NCBI GenBank assembly: GCA_017556705.1
Contig: JAFYMG010000011.1
Coordinates: forward strand, 1-58,720
From: Paludibacteraceae bacterium
Lineage (GTDB): Bacteria > Bacteroidota > Bacteroidia > Bacteroidales > Paludibacteraceae
Length of the DNA: 58,720 nt
Direction: 5' to 3'
Below the pieces are notes generated by a model. It was not told the DNA's origin. It saw only the letters and a list, made by a program, of their open reading frames with translations, and did no database searches. Below, one piece after another: positions 42,756 to 51,484 of the stretch (position 1 is the stretch's first letter; the number at the start of each line of letters is the position of its first letter). Made by a program: the position numbers and the translations under genes.

Positions 42756-44747
42756 ATGAGAAATAATCTTAGTCAAATGATTTCTCTTAGCAAAGTAGAA
42801 GAGAAGTTGTATCGCCCTGCGGACGCTTACGAGCAATCACGCGTAACCCGCATGGAGCACGTAAAAACCACTATTGTAGAGACTCCTCAAGAGGGTATCA
42901 AGGCAGTAGCTGCACGTATCGCACAGCTGATCAATCGCCGCGAGGCTAATGGTCAAAAAACCGTGTTGTCATTGGCTTCTGGTCGCTCAATGCGTGATCT
43001 ATTTGTAGAGTTGGTTCGTCTTCACAAAGAAGAGGGTTTGAGTTTTAAGAACGTAGTAGTATTCGGTTCATACGAGTTCTACCCATTGAATGACGCTTCA
43101 TTGGGCAGCATGGGACAAATCAAGAGCCAACTTCTTGATCATATCGATATTCTCCCTGAGAACGTACACACTTTCCCAGGTGATCTTCCAAAAGAGACTG
43201 TGTTCACTTTCTGCGAGGAGTACGAGAAGGCCATCGTTGAGGCAGGCGGCATTGATATCCAAGTATTGGGTATTGGTCAATGTGGTAACATCGCTGTAAA
43301 TGAGCCAGGTACACAACCTAACTCATCTACTCGCCTTGTGATCATGGACGGTAACTCACGTATGGACGCCAAGTCATTGTTCGGTCACGCCACTCAAGTG
43401 CCTACTTGCGCTATTACCTTGGGCATTGACACTATTCTCCAAGCGAAAGAGGTTATTCTTCTTGCCTTTGGCCAACACAAAGCAGGCATCGTGAAACAAG
43501 CTATTGAAGAGGTAGCTAACGCAGCTTGCCCAGCTTCTTACTTGCAATTGCACAAGAATGCATCCTTCGTGATTGACCTTGAGGCTGCAGGCAAACTCAC
43601 CCGCATCAACCATCCATGGAAAGTGACCAACTGCGAGTGGACCGATCAACTCGTTCGCCGCGCTGTGGTATGGCTCTGCGAGCAAACCAAGAAGCCTATC
43701 CTCAAGCTCACCAACAAGGACTATAACGATTTCGGACTTAGCGAGCTTATCACCAAATATGACTCTGCATACAACTGCAACATCAAGGTCTTCAACGACC
43801 TCCAACACACCATCACCGGATGGCCAGGCGGCAAACCTAATGCAGACGACACCAATCGCCCAGAGCGCGCTAAACCATTCCCTAAAGATATCGTAATCTT
43901 CTCTCCTCACCCAGATGATGATGTCATCTCTATGGGTGGAACCTTCCAACGCCTCATCAACCAAGGTCACAACGTACACGTGGCTTATGAGACTAGCGGC
44001 TGTATCGCCGTTTGCGACGAAGAAGTAGTACGTTTCATGGACTTCATGAAGGGTTACAAGCAAATGCTTATCCCTGGTGACGAGGTGATCGAGAAGAAGT
44101 ACGACGAGTATATGCATTTCTTCAAAAACGAGAAAGTTGGCGACAACGACACTCGCGAGATTCTCAACCTTAAGGCGCTTATCCGCCGTGGCGAGGCTAC
44201 AGCAGCTTGCCGCTACATGGGTCTCCCTACCGAGAACATCCATTTCCTCAACTTGCCATTCTATGAGACTGGTACCATCAAGAAAGGTCCTCTCTCTCAA
44301 GCAGATGTGGACATCGTGAAGGCGCTTCTCGAAGAAGTTAAGCCACAAGAGATTTTCGCCGCTGGTGACCTGGCTGACCCTCACGGCACACACCGTGTAT
44401 GTCTTGATGCGGTATTGGCTGCATTGGACGAACTCAAGCACACCGCTGCTTGGGATGAGTGGTTGAAGGATTGCCGTATTTGGATGTACCGTGGTGCATG
44501 GATGGAGTGGGAACTCGACCTCGTAGAGATGGCTGTGCCAATGTCTCCAGAGGAGCTCCGTTCTAAGCGTAATGCAATTCTCCGCCATGCGAGCCAAATG
44601 GAGTCTGCTCCATTCTTGGGCGACGACGAGCGCCTGTTCTGGCAACGTGCTGAGGACCGTAACCACGACACAGCTAAGATGTACTCTGACCTCGGATTAG
44701 CTGAGTATGAGGCTATCGAGGCATTCGTGCAATATCATATCCTTTAA
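42756..44747 (+). CDS. NagB-fold / PIG-L (LmbE) deacetylase fusion protein
   Basis: 663 residues, cytoplasmic. The N-terminal ~310 residues follow the glucosamine-6-phosphate deaminase fold, but key residues are changed: E. coli FNMDEY becomes FGSYEF, NDGHIAFNEP becomes QCGNIAVNEP, and the LPTGGTP loop becomes LASGRSM. The C-terminal ~290 residues are a PIG-L/LmbE zinc deacetylase with a complete metal site (SPHPDDDVISMGG and DPHGTHRVC). Such fusions are annotated as glucosamine-6-phosphate deaminase-like in Bacteroidetes. The intact half suggests N-deacetylation, for example of GlcNAc-6-P from MurQ, with the NagB half binding the phosphosugar. Divergent from murK-murQ; own promoter at 42653-42684. 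Confidence 0.88.
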   Translation: MRNNLSQMISLSKVEEKLYRPADAYEQSRVTRMEHVKTTIVETPQEGIKAVAARIAQLINRREANGQKTVLSLASGRSMRDLFVELVRLHKEEGLSFKNVVVFGSYEFYPLNDASLGSMGQIKSQLLDHIDILPENVHTFPGDLPKETVFTFCEEYEKAIVEAGGIDIQVLGIGQCGNIAVNEPGTQPNSSTRLVIMDGNSRMDAKSLFGHATQVPTCAITLGIDTILQAKEVILLAFGQHKAGIVKQAIEEVANAACPASYLQLHKNASFVIDLEAAGKLTRINHPWKVTNCEWTDQLVRRAVVWLCEQTKKPILKLTNKDYNDFGLSELITKYDSAYNCNIKVFNDLQHTITGWPGGKPNADDTNRPERAKPFPKDIVIFSPHPDDDVISMGGTFQRLINQGHNVHVAYETSGCIAVCDEEVVRFMDFMKGYKQMLIPGDEVIEKKYDEYMHFFKNEKVGDNDTREILNLKALIRRGEATAACRYMGLPTENIHFLNLPFYETGTIKKGPLSQADVDIVKALLEEVKPQEIFAAGDLADPHGTHRVCLDAVLAALDELKHTAAWDEWLKDCRIWMYRGAWMEWELDLVEMAVPMSPEELRSKRNAILRHASQMESAPFLGDDERLFWQRAEDRNHDTAKMYSDLGLAEYEAIEAFVQYHIL

Positions 44748-44872
44748 GGCTATTAGGCGAAAGGTTAAAGGCGAGGGGATAGCGGCTATGCCGCATAATC
44801 CCTGCCTCTACACCTTACACTCTACGCCCTACACTAAACAAAGAAAAATAATCATTTTATTTATTAAAATTT
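44748..44872. repeat. Word-repeat spacer
   Basis: AGGCGAAAGG / AGGCGAGG words and TACACCTTACACTCTACG-type reiterations fill the 125-bp gap. AGGCGAAAGG recurs inside the gene at 53114-54154. Confidence 0.55.
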
Positions 44873-46297
44873 ATGAAAAATATCACATGTTTTATTCCTT
44901 TCCAAAGTGAGGAACAAGTAAAAGCTACCGTGGCTAATTTGAAGGCTCAAGAGCTCGTAGCAGACATTCATTTCTTGCACGGTGACATCCGCTCAACAGC
45001 TACTGTTCGCGAGATCGCTGAGAAGGCTAACACCGAGTACACCTTGATCTACACCAAGTACACCACCCTCTCATTCGTTCTCTTCGCACTTGAGCGTATG
45101 GAGGCACTTATCGAGGACACCAAGGCAGCTATGGTTTACGCAGACCACTTCAACCAAGTAGGTGAGGTTCGCACCAACGCTCCTGTTATTGACTACCAAT
45201 TGGGTTCTATCCGTGACGACTTCGAGTTCGGTTCTGTTCTCTTCTATCGCACTAGCGCTGTGAAAGAGGCTGTGGCTCGCATGGATGTGGATTATCAATA
45301 CGCTGGTCTCTATGATCTCCGCCTCAAAGTGAGCCAAAAGGGCGCTTTGGAGCACATCAACGAGTACCTCTATTATGATGTAGAGCTCGACAACCGTACC
45401 ACTGGTGAGAAGAACTTCGACTATGTTGATCCTAAGAACCGTGGTGTACAAATCGAGATGGAGCAAGCTGCTACCCAACACCTCAAAGATATCAACGGTT
45501 ACCTCGCTCCTGGTTTCAAGGATGTAGATCTCAACTGCGAAGGCTTTGAGTATGACGCTACTGTGGTTATCCCATGTAAGAACCGCGTTCGTACCATCGG
45601 TACCGCTATCAAGAGCGCACTCAGCCAAGTAGTTAAGGCTCCTTACAAGTTCAACGTTATCGTTGTAGATGACAACTCTGAGGATGGTTCTGTAGATGTA
45701 ATCAAGAGCATCGTTGCTGAGGGTCACGACAACCTCGTTTATATCGCTCAAGATAAGACTTGGCACGCTATCGGTGGCAACTGGAACGTAGCTCTTCACC
45801 ACGAGAAATGCGGTCGCTTCGCTATCCAATTGGACTCTGACGATACTTACTTCGACGAGAACACCGTTCAAAAGTTCATCGACGCTTTCCACGAGCAAAA
45901 CTGCGCAATGGTAGTTGGTACATACCAATTGACCGACTTCGACGGTAACCTCATTCCTCCAGGCGTAATCGACCACAAAGAGTGGACACCAGACAACGGT
46001 CGCAACAACGCTCTCCGTATCCACGGTCTTGGCGCACCACGTGGTTTCTACACCCCAATGCTCCGCACTATCAACTTCCCAACCACCAAGTATGGTGAGG
46101 ATTATGCAGTTGGTTTGCGCGTAAGCCGTGAGTATCAAATCGGTCGTATCTATGACGTAGTGTATAACTGCCGTCGTTGGGATGACAACTCTGATGCTAA
46201 CTGCGATATCGTGACTATGAACAACAACCACTTGTACAAAGATCGTATCCGTACATGGGAGTTGAAGGCACGTATCCAAATGAACGAAGGTAAGTAA
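44873..46297 (+). CDS. Family 2 glycosyltransferase with degenerate N-terminal GT-like half
   Basis: 474 residues, no membrane helices. The C-terminal half is a normal GT-A family 2 domain: ATVVIPCKNRVRTIGTAIKSALSQ, NVIVVDDNSEDGS, and the metal-binding AIQLDSDDTYFDEN. The N-terminal ~220 residues look like a second, eroded GT-A-like domain (CFIPFQSEEQVKATVANLKAQ, FLHGDI, YTLIYTKYTTLSF) without a clear DXD. Acceptor and donor are unknown. The codon choice is very uniform, suggesting high expression. It lies between the NagB-like/PIG-L gene and the DUF4922 gene on the same strand, so the three may serve one phosphosugar or nucleotide-sugar pathway. Confidence 0.85.
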   Translation: MKNITCFIPFQSEEQVKATVANLKAQELVADIHFLHGDIRSTATVREIAEKANTEYTLIYTKYTTLSFVLFALERMEALIEDTKAAMVYADHFNQVGEVRTNAPVIDYQLGSIRDDFEFGSVLFYRTSAVKEAVARMDVDYQYAGLYDLRLKVSQKGALEHINEYLYYDVELDNRTTGEKNFDYVDPKNRGVQIEMEQAATQHLKDINGYLAPGFKDVDLNCEGFEYDATVVIPCKNRVRTIGTAIKSALSQVVKAPYKFNVIVVDDNSEDGSVDVIKSIVAEGHDNLVYIAQDKTWHAIGGNWNVALHHEKCGRFAIQLDSDDTYFDENTVQKFIDAFHEQNCAMVVGTYQLTDFDGNLIPPGVIDHKEWTPDNGRNNALRIHGLGAPRGFYTPMLRTINFPTTKYGEDYAVGLRVSREYQIGRIYDVVYNCRRWDDNSDANCDIVTMNNNHLYKDRIRTWELKARIQMNEGK

Positions 46298-46444
46298 TAA
46301 GAACGCTTCGCTGTTAGATATTAGACCGCGACCAAGTCGCTGTTAGATGTTAGATTTCTAGTATCCCACAGCCGCAAAGCGGCGGTCTAACAATGCAATG
46401 ATCTAACAACGCAGTGGTCTAACAGGGCGCAAGCCCGATCTATT
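46298..46444. repeat. Word-repeat spacer of GTTAGAT/GTCTAAC units
   Basis: Both orientations of GTTAGA-type words plus CCGCAAAGCGGCGG and GGGCGCAAGCCC mini-palindromes. No promoter seen. Confidence 0.6.
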
Positions 46445-47416
46445 ATGAACTTGTTCAAACAAATATCCGACATGTTCTCCCGTGAGCTTGCTTCTCACGG
46501 GAGAGCATTCGTTAATTACCAAGCCTTATCTCAAGTCGAAGTCAAAGATATGACTATTGACGGCTTCCCCGCTAAATTGTTTTTCAACCCTGCTCGTGTG
46601 CGCAGCGTCATGGCGGATGTCAGCCCCGAAGCCTTGCAAAAACGAGCATGTTTCCTCTGCCCCGATGGCGTAGAAGAGCACCAACTCACCCACAACTGGG
46701 ATTCACCTACTGGGCACACCTATTATATTCGTGTGAACCCCTTCCCTATTTTCTCTCCGCACTTTACCGTTTCGTCGTCCGTGCACGAACGCCAAGAACT
46801 ATTGCCTCACCTAGAGTCGATGCTGCACTTGGCAAAAGAACTGCCCGAGATGACCATTTTCTACAACGGTCCTATGTGTGGAGCAAGTGCCCCCGACCAT
46901 ATGCATTTCCAAGCTGTGCCTCGCCACAGCCTCCCTATAGAAGATCATTTCGACACCAACTATGCGAACGCTATCTTGGTGCAAGAAACGGACTTACAAA
47001 CTCATTTGGCAGCAGTCAAAAAAGTACTCGCCATGGGCACTATCCCGGAGGAAGCTAGCCAAACAGGCTCTTTGACCGCAGGCGCCTCTCACGCAGAAGA
47101 ATACGAACCCAGATGGAATATCGTTTCATGGTATGAGCCTGCACAGCAGGTGGACGGCGTTCCGCCTATAGGACGCCCTTACGGGCTATTGGACGCTTCG
47201 CTATTGGATATAGGCAAGTTTAATACAATAGTATTCTTTAGAAAAGAATCCCGTCCACAGTGCTTCTTCGCTCCCGAGCAAGAGCGTATATTATTCTCTC
47301 CAGCTACTGTAGAGATGGCTGGTATTGGCATTGTAGCCAATCGTGAGAGTTTTGATCGCCTTACCCCCGCTCGCCTCCGCGACATCATCCGCGAAGTGGC
47401 AGACGAAATAGTTTAG
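46445..47416 (+). CDS. DUF4922 protein, HIT/GalT-like nucleotidyltransferase fold
   Basis: 323 residues, cytoplasmic. Motifs: RACFLCPD near residue 70, a zinc-site-like CxxC of the GalT/ATP-adenylyltransferase type; YIRVNPFPIFSPHFTV; and GPMCGASAPDHMHFQAVPR, where HMH is the HxH nucleotidyl-transfer motif. DUF4922 resembles GDP-L-galactose phosphorylase/Ap4A phosphorylase folds, so it may split or exchange a nucleotide sugar. Residues about 241-257 (PPIGRPYGLLDASLLDIG) are written by a DNA word repeat otherwise seen between genes, apparently an in-frame insertion. Third gene after the PIG-L fusion and the GT2. Confidence 0.85.
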   Translation: MNLFKQISDMFSRELASHGRAFVNYQALSQVEVKDMTIDGFPAKLFFNPARVRSVMADVSPEALQKRACFLCPDGVEEHQLTHNWDSPTGHTYYIRVNPFPIFSPHFTVSSSVHERQELLPHLESMLHLAKELPEMTIFYNGPMCGASAPDHMHFQAVPRHSLPIEDHFDTNYANAILVQETDLQTHLAAVKKVLAMGTIPEEASQTGSLTAGASHAEEYEPRWNIVSWYEPAQQVDGVPPIGRPYGLLDASLLDIGKFNTIVFFRKESRPQCFFAPEQERILFSPATVEMAGIGIVANRESFDRLTPARLRDIIREVADEIV

Positions 47417-47983
47417 ATTTTTTTATTTCGCTCACACAACAATTCATTATCTTTGGTATTTACAGAAGATTCAGCGCACGAGTTTCGCTAGCGAAATGAG
47501 GAGCGGTAGCAATTCATTACGGAGTACTCTGTATTTAGTTTAGATTGTTTAGATTTCTCGAGCAGTTTGCTGCGAGTAGGATAATCAATTTGCGTACATT
47601 TCTTAAGATTCCTTCCCGTTGTATCTCCCCTATTCCTCTCGGGTAAAAGACCAAGGTGAAGGAGTGCGACGGAACGCACTCCGAGTATTGCGCCCGAAAA
47701 GTACCCACTTTGAGGATTAAGCGCAATACATAGAATGGCGCACCCCTTGCGGGTACGCAGCCGTATGGCTATAGGGTAGTGCCGTACAGGGTAGGCACGA
47801 CCGCCAAATGTATGAGTATTGATAAAAGTACTTTTCTTAAGATTGCCGTCTCTTTTACCTCTCTTATACCTTTCCCTACTCCACCGAGCGAACACCGAGA
47901 GACGACCGAGAGAACACCGAGAGAAGAGCGAAGCGTTATCGTGCCCTTGCGGCTAAGAACTCCGCACTTTTCTTAAGATTGCT

Positions 47984-48088
47984 TTCCTAAAAAAGTTGTC
48001 CCCATTCCTAAAAAGGTTGACTCATATCCTAAAACTATTGACTATTTTCCTAAAAACTTTTACTCCATTCCTAAAAAGATTTACTCCC
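47984..48088. repeat. Five 21-bp tandem repeats
   Basis: Contiguous units with consensus TTCCTAAAAANRTTKACTCCA, starting at 47984, 48005, 48026, 48047 and 48068. No spacers, so not CRISPR. Confidence 0.9.
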
Positions 48089-48140
48089 TGTTGCGCATTT
48101 CGTGCTCATCTTTTATTGCGTTTTACACCCAATAAACATA

Positions 48141-48175
48141 AAAAATGCACTTTTCCGCAAAAAAAGTGCATTTTT
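48141..48175. terminator. Bidirectional terminator upstream of the restriction system
   Basis: AAAAATGCACTTTT, loop CCGCAAA, AAAAGTGCATTTTT: a 14-bp stem with A and T tracts on both strands. It insulates the restriction promoter. Confidence 0.8.
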
Positions 48176-48261
48176 CTCCACATACTGACAAGTTTTAGCA
48201 GTTTGTCATACTACCTTTGCAGCGTTTTTCAAAAAAATCAACTAACTATTAACCCTTCTGT

Positions 48262-48293
48262 TTGCATATTTACAAAAAAAGTAGTACTTTTGC
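48262..48293 (+). promoter_or_regulatory. Promoter of the restriction-modification operon
   Basis: TTG (48262-48264), 20 bases, TACTTTTGC (48285-48293), 25 bases before the ATG at 48319. A second -7-like TACCTTTGC at 48212-48220 has no -33. Confidence 0.7.
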
Positions 48294-48318
48294 AGACGGA
48301 AATAAACAGAACAGAATT

Positions 48319-49272
48319 ATGAGTAATTTAAGCAACGACCAAGGACGCGCCTACGAATTTGTTTGTTTACAAACATTACACCGTGAAATTGCTAAACATC
48401 GTCCTGCGCAAATCGTAGAGAACAGTAGTTTCCTCGCAGCATTGAATGCATGGAACACACTCTCAGAAACAGAACAACACACTTATCAACGCAGCGCCGA
48501 AGCTGCAGTTGCTACACTATTCTCCCTTGAGCCACTTATTTTGGAGCAGGGTAATGATATGCTTGAGATTTTTATCCAACCCGATCAAGCAGGGCAGCAA
48601 GGAGATGTACGAGACATTTTGATTATTCGTTGCGATATTCAATGGGAAATAGGTCTATCCATTAAGCACAACCATTTCGCTGTTAAACATAGTCGCTTAT
48701 CTGCAACCATTGATTTTGGTAATGGCTGGTTTGGTGTTCCATGTTCACAAACATATTGGGATGCCGTCAATCCTGTTTTTGCATATCTTGCTGATGAAAA
48801 AAGCAAGGGCACATTATTCAAAGAGCTTCCTGACAAAGAAAATGATGTGTATATACCTATCCTAAAAGCTTTTATAGAAGAGATAAAGAGCCAATATACC
48901 GTTCATAAAGATATTCCAGCAAAGATGGTAGAGTACTTGCTGAGTAAGTTTGATTTTTATAAGGTAATCAGTATTGATCGCTACCAACTCACTCAAGTAC
49001 AATCGTACAATATCCATGGTACACTCAACAAACCATCTCGTACAGAGCAACCAGCCATTCAAGTGCCTATTGCTTCGCTCCCAACGCGTATCGTCAGCCT
49101 TGATTTTATGCCCGATAGAAACAATTCCGTTGAACTCTATATGGACGGAGGTTGGCAATTCACATTCCGCATACACAACGCAGCTACCAAAGTAGAGCCA
49201 TCGCTCAAGTTTGATGTACAAATTGTAGGTATGCCTACTGCTATTATTACTATTGATTGTCATTGGAGATAA
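48319..49272 (+). CDS. HaeIII-family type II restriction endonuclease
   Basis: 317 residues from the ATG at 48319; the frame is open to 48262 but the extension lies in the promoter. It begins [19 protein letters not shown], followed by [46 protein letters not shown], which I recognise as the RE_HaeIII family; R.HaeIII cuts GGCC. The stop codon is followed after one base by the ATG of the methylase gene. The region from the promoter through the methylase looks like one cassette. No controller (C) protein is present. Confidence 0.88.
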   Translation: MSNLSNDQGRAYEFVCLQTLHREIAKHRPAQIVENSSFLAALNAWNTLSETEQHTYQRSAEAAVATLFSLEPLILEQGNDMLEIFIQPDQAGQQGDVRDILIIRCDIQWEIGLSIKHNHFAVKHSRLSATIDFGNGWFGVPCSQTYWDAVNPVFAYLADEKSKGTLFKELPDKENDVYIPILKAFIEEIKSQYTVHKDIPAKMVEYLLSKFDFYKVISIDRYQLTQVQSYNIHGTLNKPSRTEQPAIQVPIASLPTRIVSLDFMPDRNNSVELYMDGGWQFTFRIHNAATKVEPSLKFDVQIVGMPTAIITIDCHWR

Positions 49273-49273
49273 T

Positions 49274-50281
49274 ATGAATTTGATAAGTCTTTTTTCTGGA
49301 GCAGGTGGACTTGACCTCGGATTCGAGAAGGCAGGATTTCACACCGTGTTGGCAAATGAATACGATAAGAACATTTGCCCTACTTTCCGTGCTAATTTCC
49401 CTAATACGCAACTGATTGAAGGAGATATACGCAAATTGGACACTTCCATCTTGCCAACAAGTATCACTGGTATTATTGGTGGACCACCTTGCCAATCGTG
49501 GAGCGAAGCGGGAACATTAAAAGGTATTGAGGATGAAAGAGGACAACTCTTTTATGAATATATCCGTATCTTGCGAGCAGTTAAACCATTGTTTTTTGTC
49601 GCAGAAAATGTTTCAGGTATGCTTGCCAAACGCCATTCGGAAGCTGTTAATGGCTTTATGCAATTGTTTGACGAAGCAGGATATGATGTACAACTCAAAC
49701 TGCTCAATGCCAATGATTTTGATGTACCAGAAGACCGTGACCGAGTTTTTTATGTGGGTTTCCGTAAAGACCTTAACATACGAAACTATCAATATCCAAA
49801 GCCAACAGGTAATAATCCGACTCTCAAAGATGCGATTTGGGACTTAAAGGATAATGTTATTCCTGCGCTGGAACATAATTATACCAATGGTAAAGAATGT
49901 GCTGTACCAAACCACGAATACTATATTGGGTCTTTTTCGCCTATTTTTATGTCGCGCAATCGTGTTCGCCAATGGAACGAACCTGGTTTTACTGTACAAG
50001 CAAGTGGAAGACAATGCCAATTGCATCCACAAGCCCCTACTATGATTAAAGTGGGAACTAACAAACAAATCTTTGTACCAGGCAAAGAACATTTGTATCG
50101 CCGTATGTCAGTGCGAGAGGTGGCACGCGTACAAACTTTCCCTGACACATTCAAATTTGTTTATGACAAAGTGGATTATGGCTATAAAATGATAGGTAAT
50201 GCTGTTCCTGTTAATTTGGCATATCATGTAGCAAAAAGTATAATTGCATGTTTTGAACAAAATGATATTAAGTTGAAGTAA
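49274..50281 (+). CDS. DNA (cytosine-5) methyltransferase, M.HaeIII-like
   Basis: 335 residues from the ATG at 49274. All C5-methylase motifs are present: I ([21 protein letters not shown]), IV with the catalytic Cys ([12 protein letters not shown]), VI (FVAENVSG), VIII ([11 protein letters not shown]), and the end motifs ([28 protein letters not shown]). The target-recognition part, with [37 protein letters not shown], is very close to M.HaeIII, so the product is expected to methylate the inner C of GGCC and protect against the endonuclease encoded just upstream. Confidence 0.95.
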   Translation: MNLISLFSGAGGLDLGFEKAGFHTVLANEYDKNICPTFRANFPNTQLIEGDIRKLDTSILPTSITGIIGGPPCQSWSEAGTLKGIEDERGQLFYEYIRILRAVKPLFFVAENVSGMLAKRHSEAVNGFMQLFDEAGYDVQLKLLNANDFDVPEDRDRVFYVGFRKDLNIRNYQYPKPTGNNPTLKDAIWDLKDNVIPALEHNYTNGKECAVPNHEYYIGSFSPIFMSRNRVRQWNEPGFTVQASGRQCQLHPQAPTMIKVGTNKQIFVPGKEHLYRRMSVREVARVQTFPDTFKFVYDKVDYGYKMIGNAVPVNLAYHVAKSIIACFEQNDIKLK

Positions 50282-50431
50282 CCACATGTACTAATCTTGG
50301 ATCGTAATTCGTCAGTCGCAACTGACACATTGTACAAGCACTGCAAAAAAATCGCAATTGGCGAATATATCCAACAAAAATCACAATTAAACTCAATACA
50401 AAATAGACTGATTTACAAAAAAATGAAAACA

Positions 50432-50465
50432 TTTTCATAAGTCTTTTCATAAGTCTTTTCCTAAG
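50432..50465. repeat. 12-bp direct repeats
   Basis: TTTTCATAAGTC repeated twice with a third diverged unit TTTTCCTAAG, just upstream of the YeiH gene. Confidence 0.65.
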
Positions 50466-50489
50466 ATGTATAATTCATAATTACCCCCC

Positions 50490-51461
50490 ATGCTCCGCAA
50501 ATACAACCGACATATATATATCGCTCTGTTATCCATTATCACGCTGTGTCTGCTTTGCGATTATATCCCTGCACTCCGTTTCCTTGCGACGTGGGTAACA
50601 CCTCCTGTGGTGCTGTTTATTGGCTTAGTCTTCGCCCTGCTTTGCGGACAAGCTTACCCCACTTTCAACAAGAACATATCCAAGAAACTCCTCCAATACT
50701 CCGTCATCGGTTTGGGCTTTGGCATGAACCTTCAAGCCTCACTCGCATCGGGTAAGGAAGGTATGCTCTTTACGATTATATCCGTCGTTGGCACTCTGCT
50801 CATCGGCATGTTTATCGGTTGTAGAGTACTGAAACTCAACCGAAACACATCCTACCTTATTAGTTCGGGCACAGCCATCTGCGGCGGTAGTGCCATTGCG
50901 GCAGTAGGACCTATCATCAAAGCCAAAGATACCGATATGTCTATGGCATTGGCTACGGTGTTTATTCTCAACGCTATTGGTCTTTTCCTTTTCCCAATTT
51001 TGGGTCATTGGTTAGGACTAAGCCAACAAGAGTTCGGCACATGGGCTGCCATTGCTATCCATGATACTAGTTCGGTAGTGGGCGCAGGAGCGGCTTATGG
51101 CGACGAAGCCCTGCAAGTGGCAACGACCATCAAGCTCACTCGTGCATTGTGGATTATTCCATTAGCATTGATCACTTCTATCATTTTCCGCAGCGACGGC
51201 AAGAAGATTAGTATCCCATGGTTTATCTTGTTCTTTATCGTCGCCATGCTCATCAACACCTACCTCTTAGCGGACTATCCCGAGACAGGTAAATTCATTG
51301 CAGGTATTGCACGCAAAGGACTGATCATCACTATGTTCTTCATTGGCGCCTCCCTATCCGTAGATGTCATCAAATCTGTAGGTATCCGCCCCTTGCTGCA
51401 AGGTATCCTGCTATGGATCATCATCAGCGCCGCTAGTCTTGCATATATCCTACTCAAGTAA
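50490..51461 (+). CDS. YeiH-family (UPF0324) putative sulfate exporter
   Basis: 323 residues with about ten hydrophobic helices. Family landmarks: VIGLGFGMNLQASL, YLISSGTAICGGSAIAAVGPIIKAK, WAAIAIHDTSSVVGAGAAYG and MFFIGASLSVDVIKSVG. YeiH proteins are inner-membrane transporters with a proposed role in sulfur-oxyanion export; evidence is limited. The rhodanese lipoprotein gene follows 23 bp downstream, supporting a sulfur-related role. Confidence 0.9.
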   Translation: MLRKYNRHIYIALLSIITLCLLCDYIPALRFLATWVTPPVVLFIGLVFALLCGQAYPTFNKNISKKLLQYSVIGLGFGMNLQASLASGKEGMLFTIISVVGTLLIGMFIGCRVLKLNRNTSYLISSGTAICGGSAIAAVGPIIKAKDTDMSMALATVFILNAIGLFLFPILGHWLGLSQQEFGTWAAIAIHDTSSVVGAGAAYGDEALQVATTIKLTRALWIIPLALITSIIFRSDGKKISIPWFILFFIVAMLINTYLLADYPETGKFIAGIARKGLIITMFFIGASLSVDVIKSVGIRPLLQGILLWIIISAASLAYILLK

Positions 51462-51484
51462 AAACGCATAACCATCATAACATT

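Larger units (their letters stand above)
47417..48318. other. 900-bp gene-free, repeat-rich region
   Basis: No convincing gene. It contains three copies of TTCTTAAGATT (near 47604, 47837 and 47970), CCGAGAGAACA words near 47885-47930, five 21-bp tandem repeats, a bidirectional terminator and the promoter of the restriction gene. Confidence 0.7.

Noticed and set aside
43374..44666. 430-codon minus-strand frame
   Set aside because: Antisense shadow of the NagB-like/PIG-L gene; no start signal or domain.
45071..46279. 402-codon minus-strand frame
   Set aside because: Antisense shadow of the codon-biased GT2 gene.
47488..47895. 135-codon minus-strand frame in the gene-free region
   Set aside because: Composition follows local word repeats; no promoter, domain or start signal.
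47984..48088. CRISPR array
   Set aside because: 21-bp units abut without spacers.
48212..48220. Second promoter before the endonuclease gene
   Set aside because: TACCTTTGC is present but no TTG lies 20 bases upstream; the 48262-48293 promoter is complete and closer.
47996..48322. 108-codon frame with FLKRLTP-like heptads
   Set aside because: The heptads merely translate the 21-bp tandem repeat; the frame starts with TTG, crosses a terminator and the restriction promoter, and lacks a plausible protein beyond the repeat.
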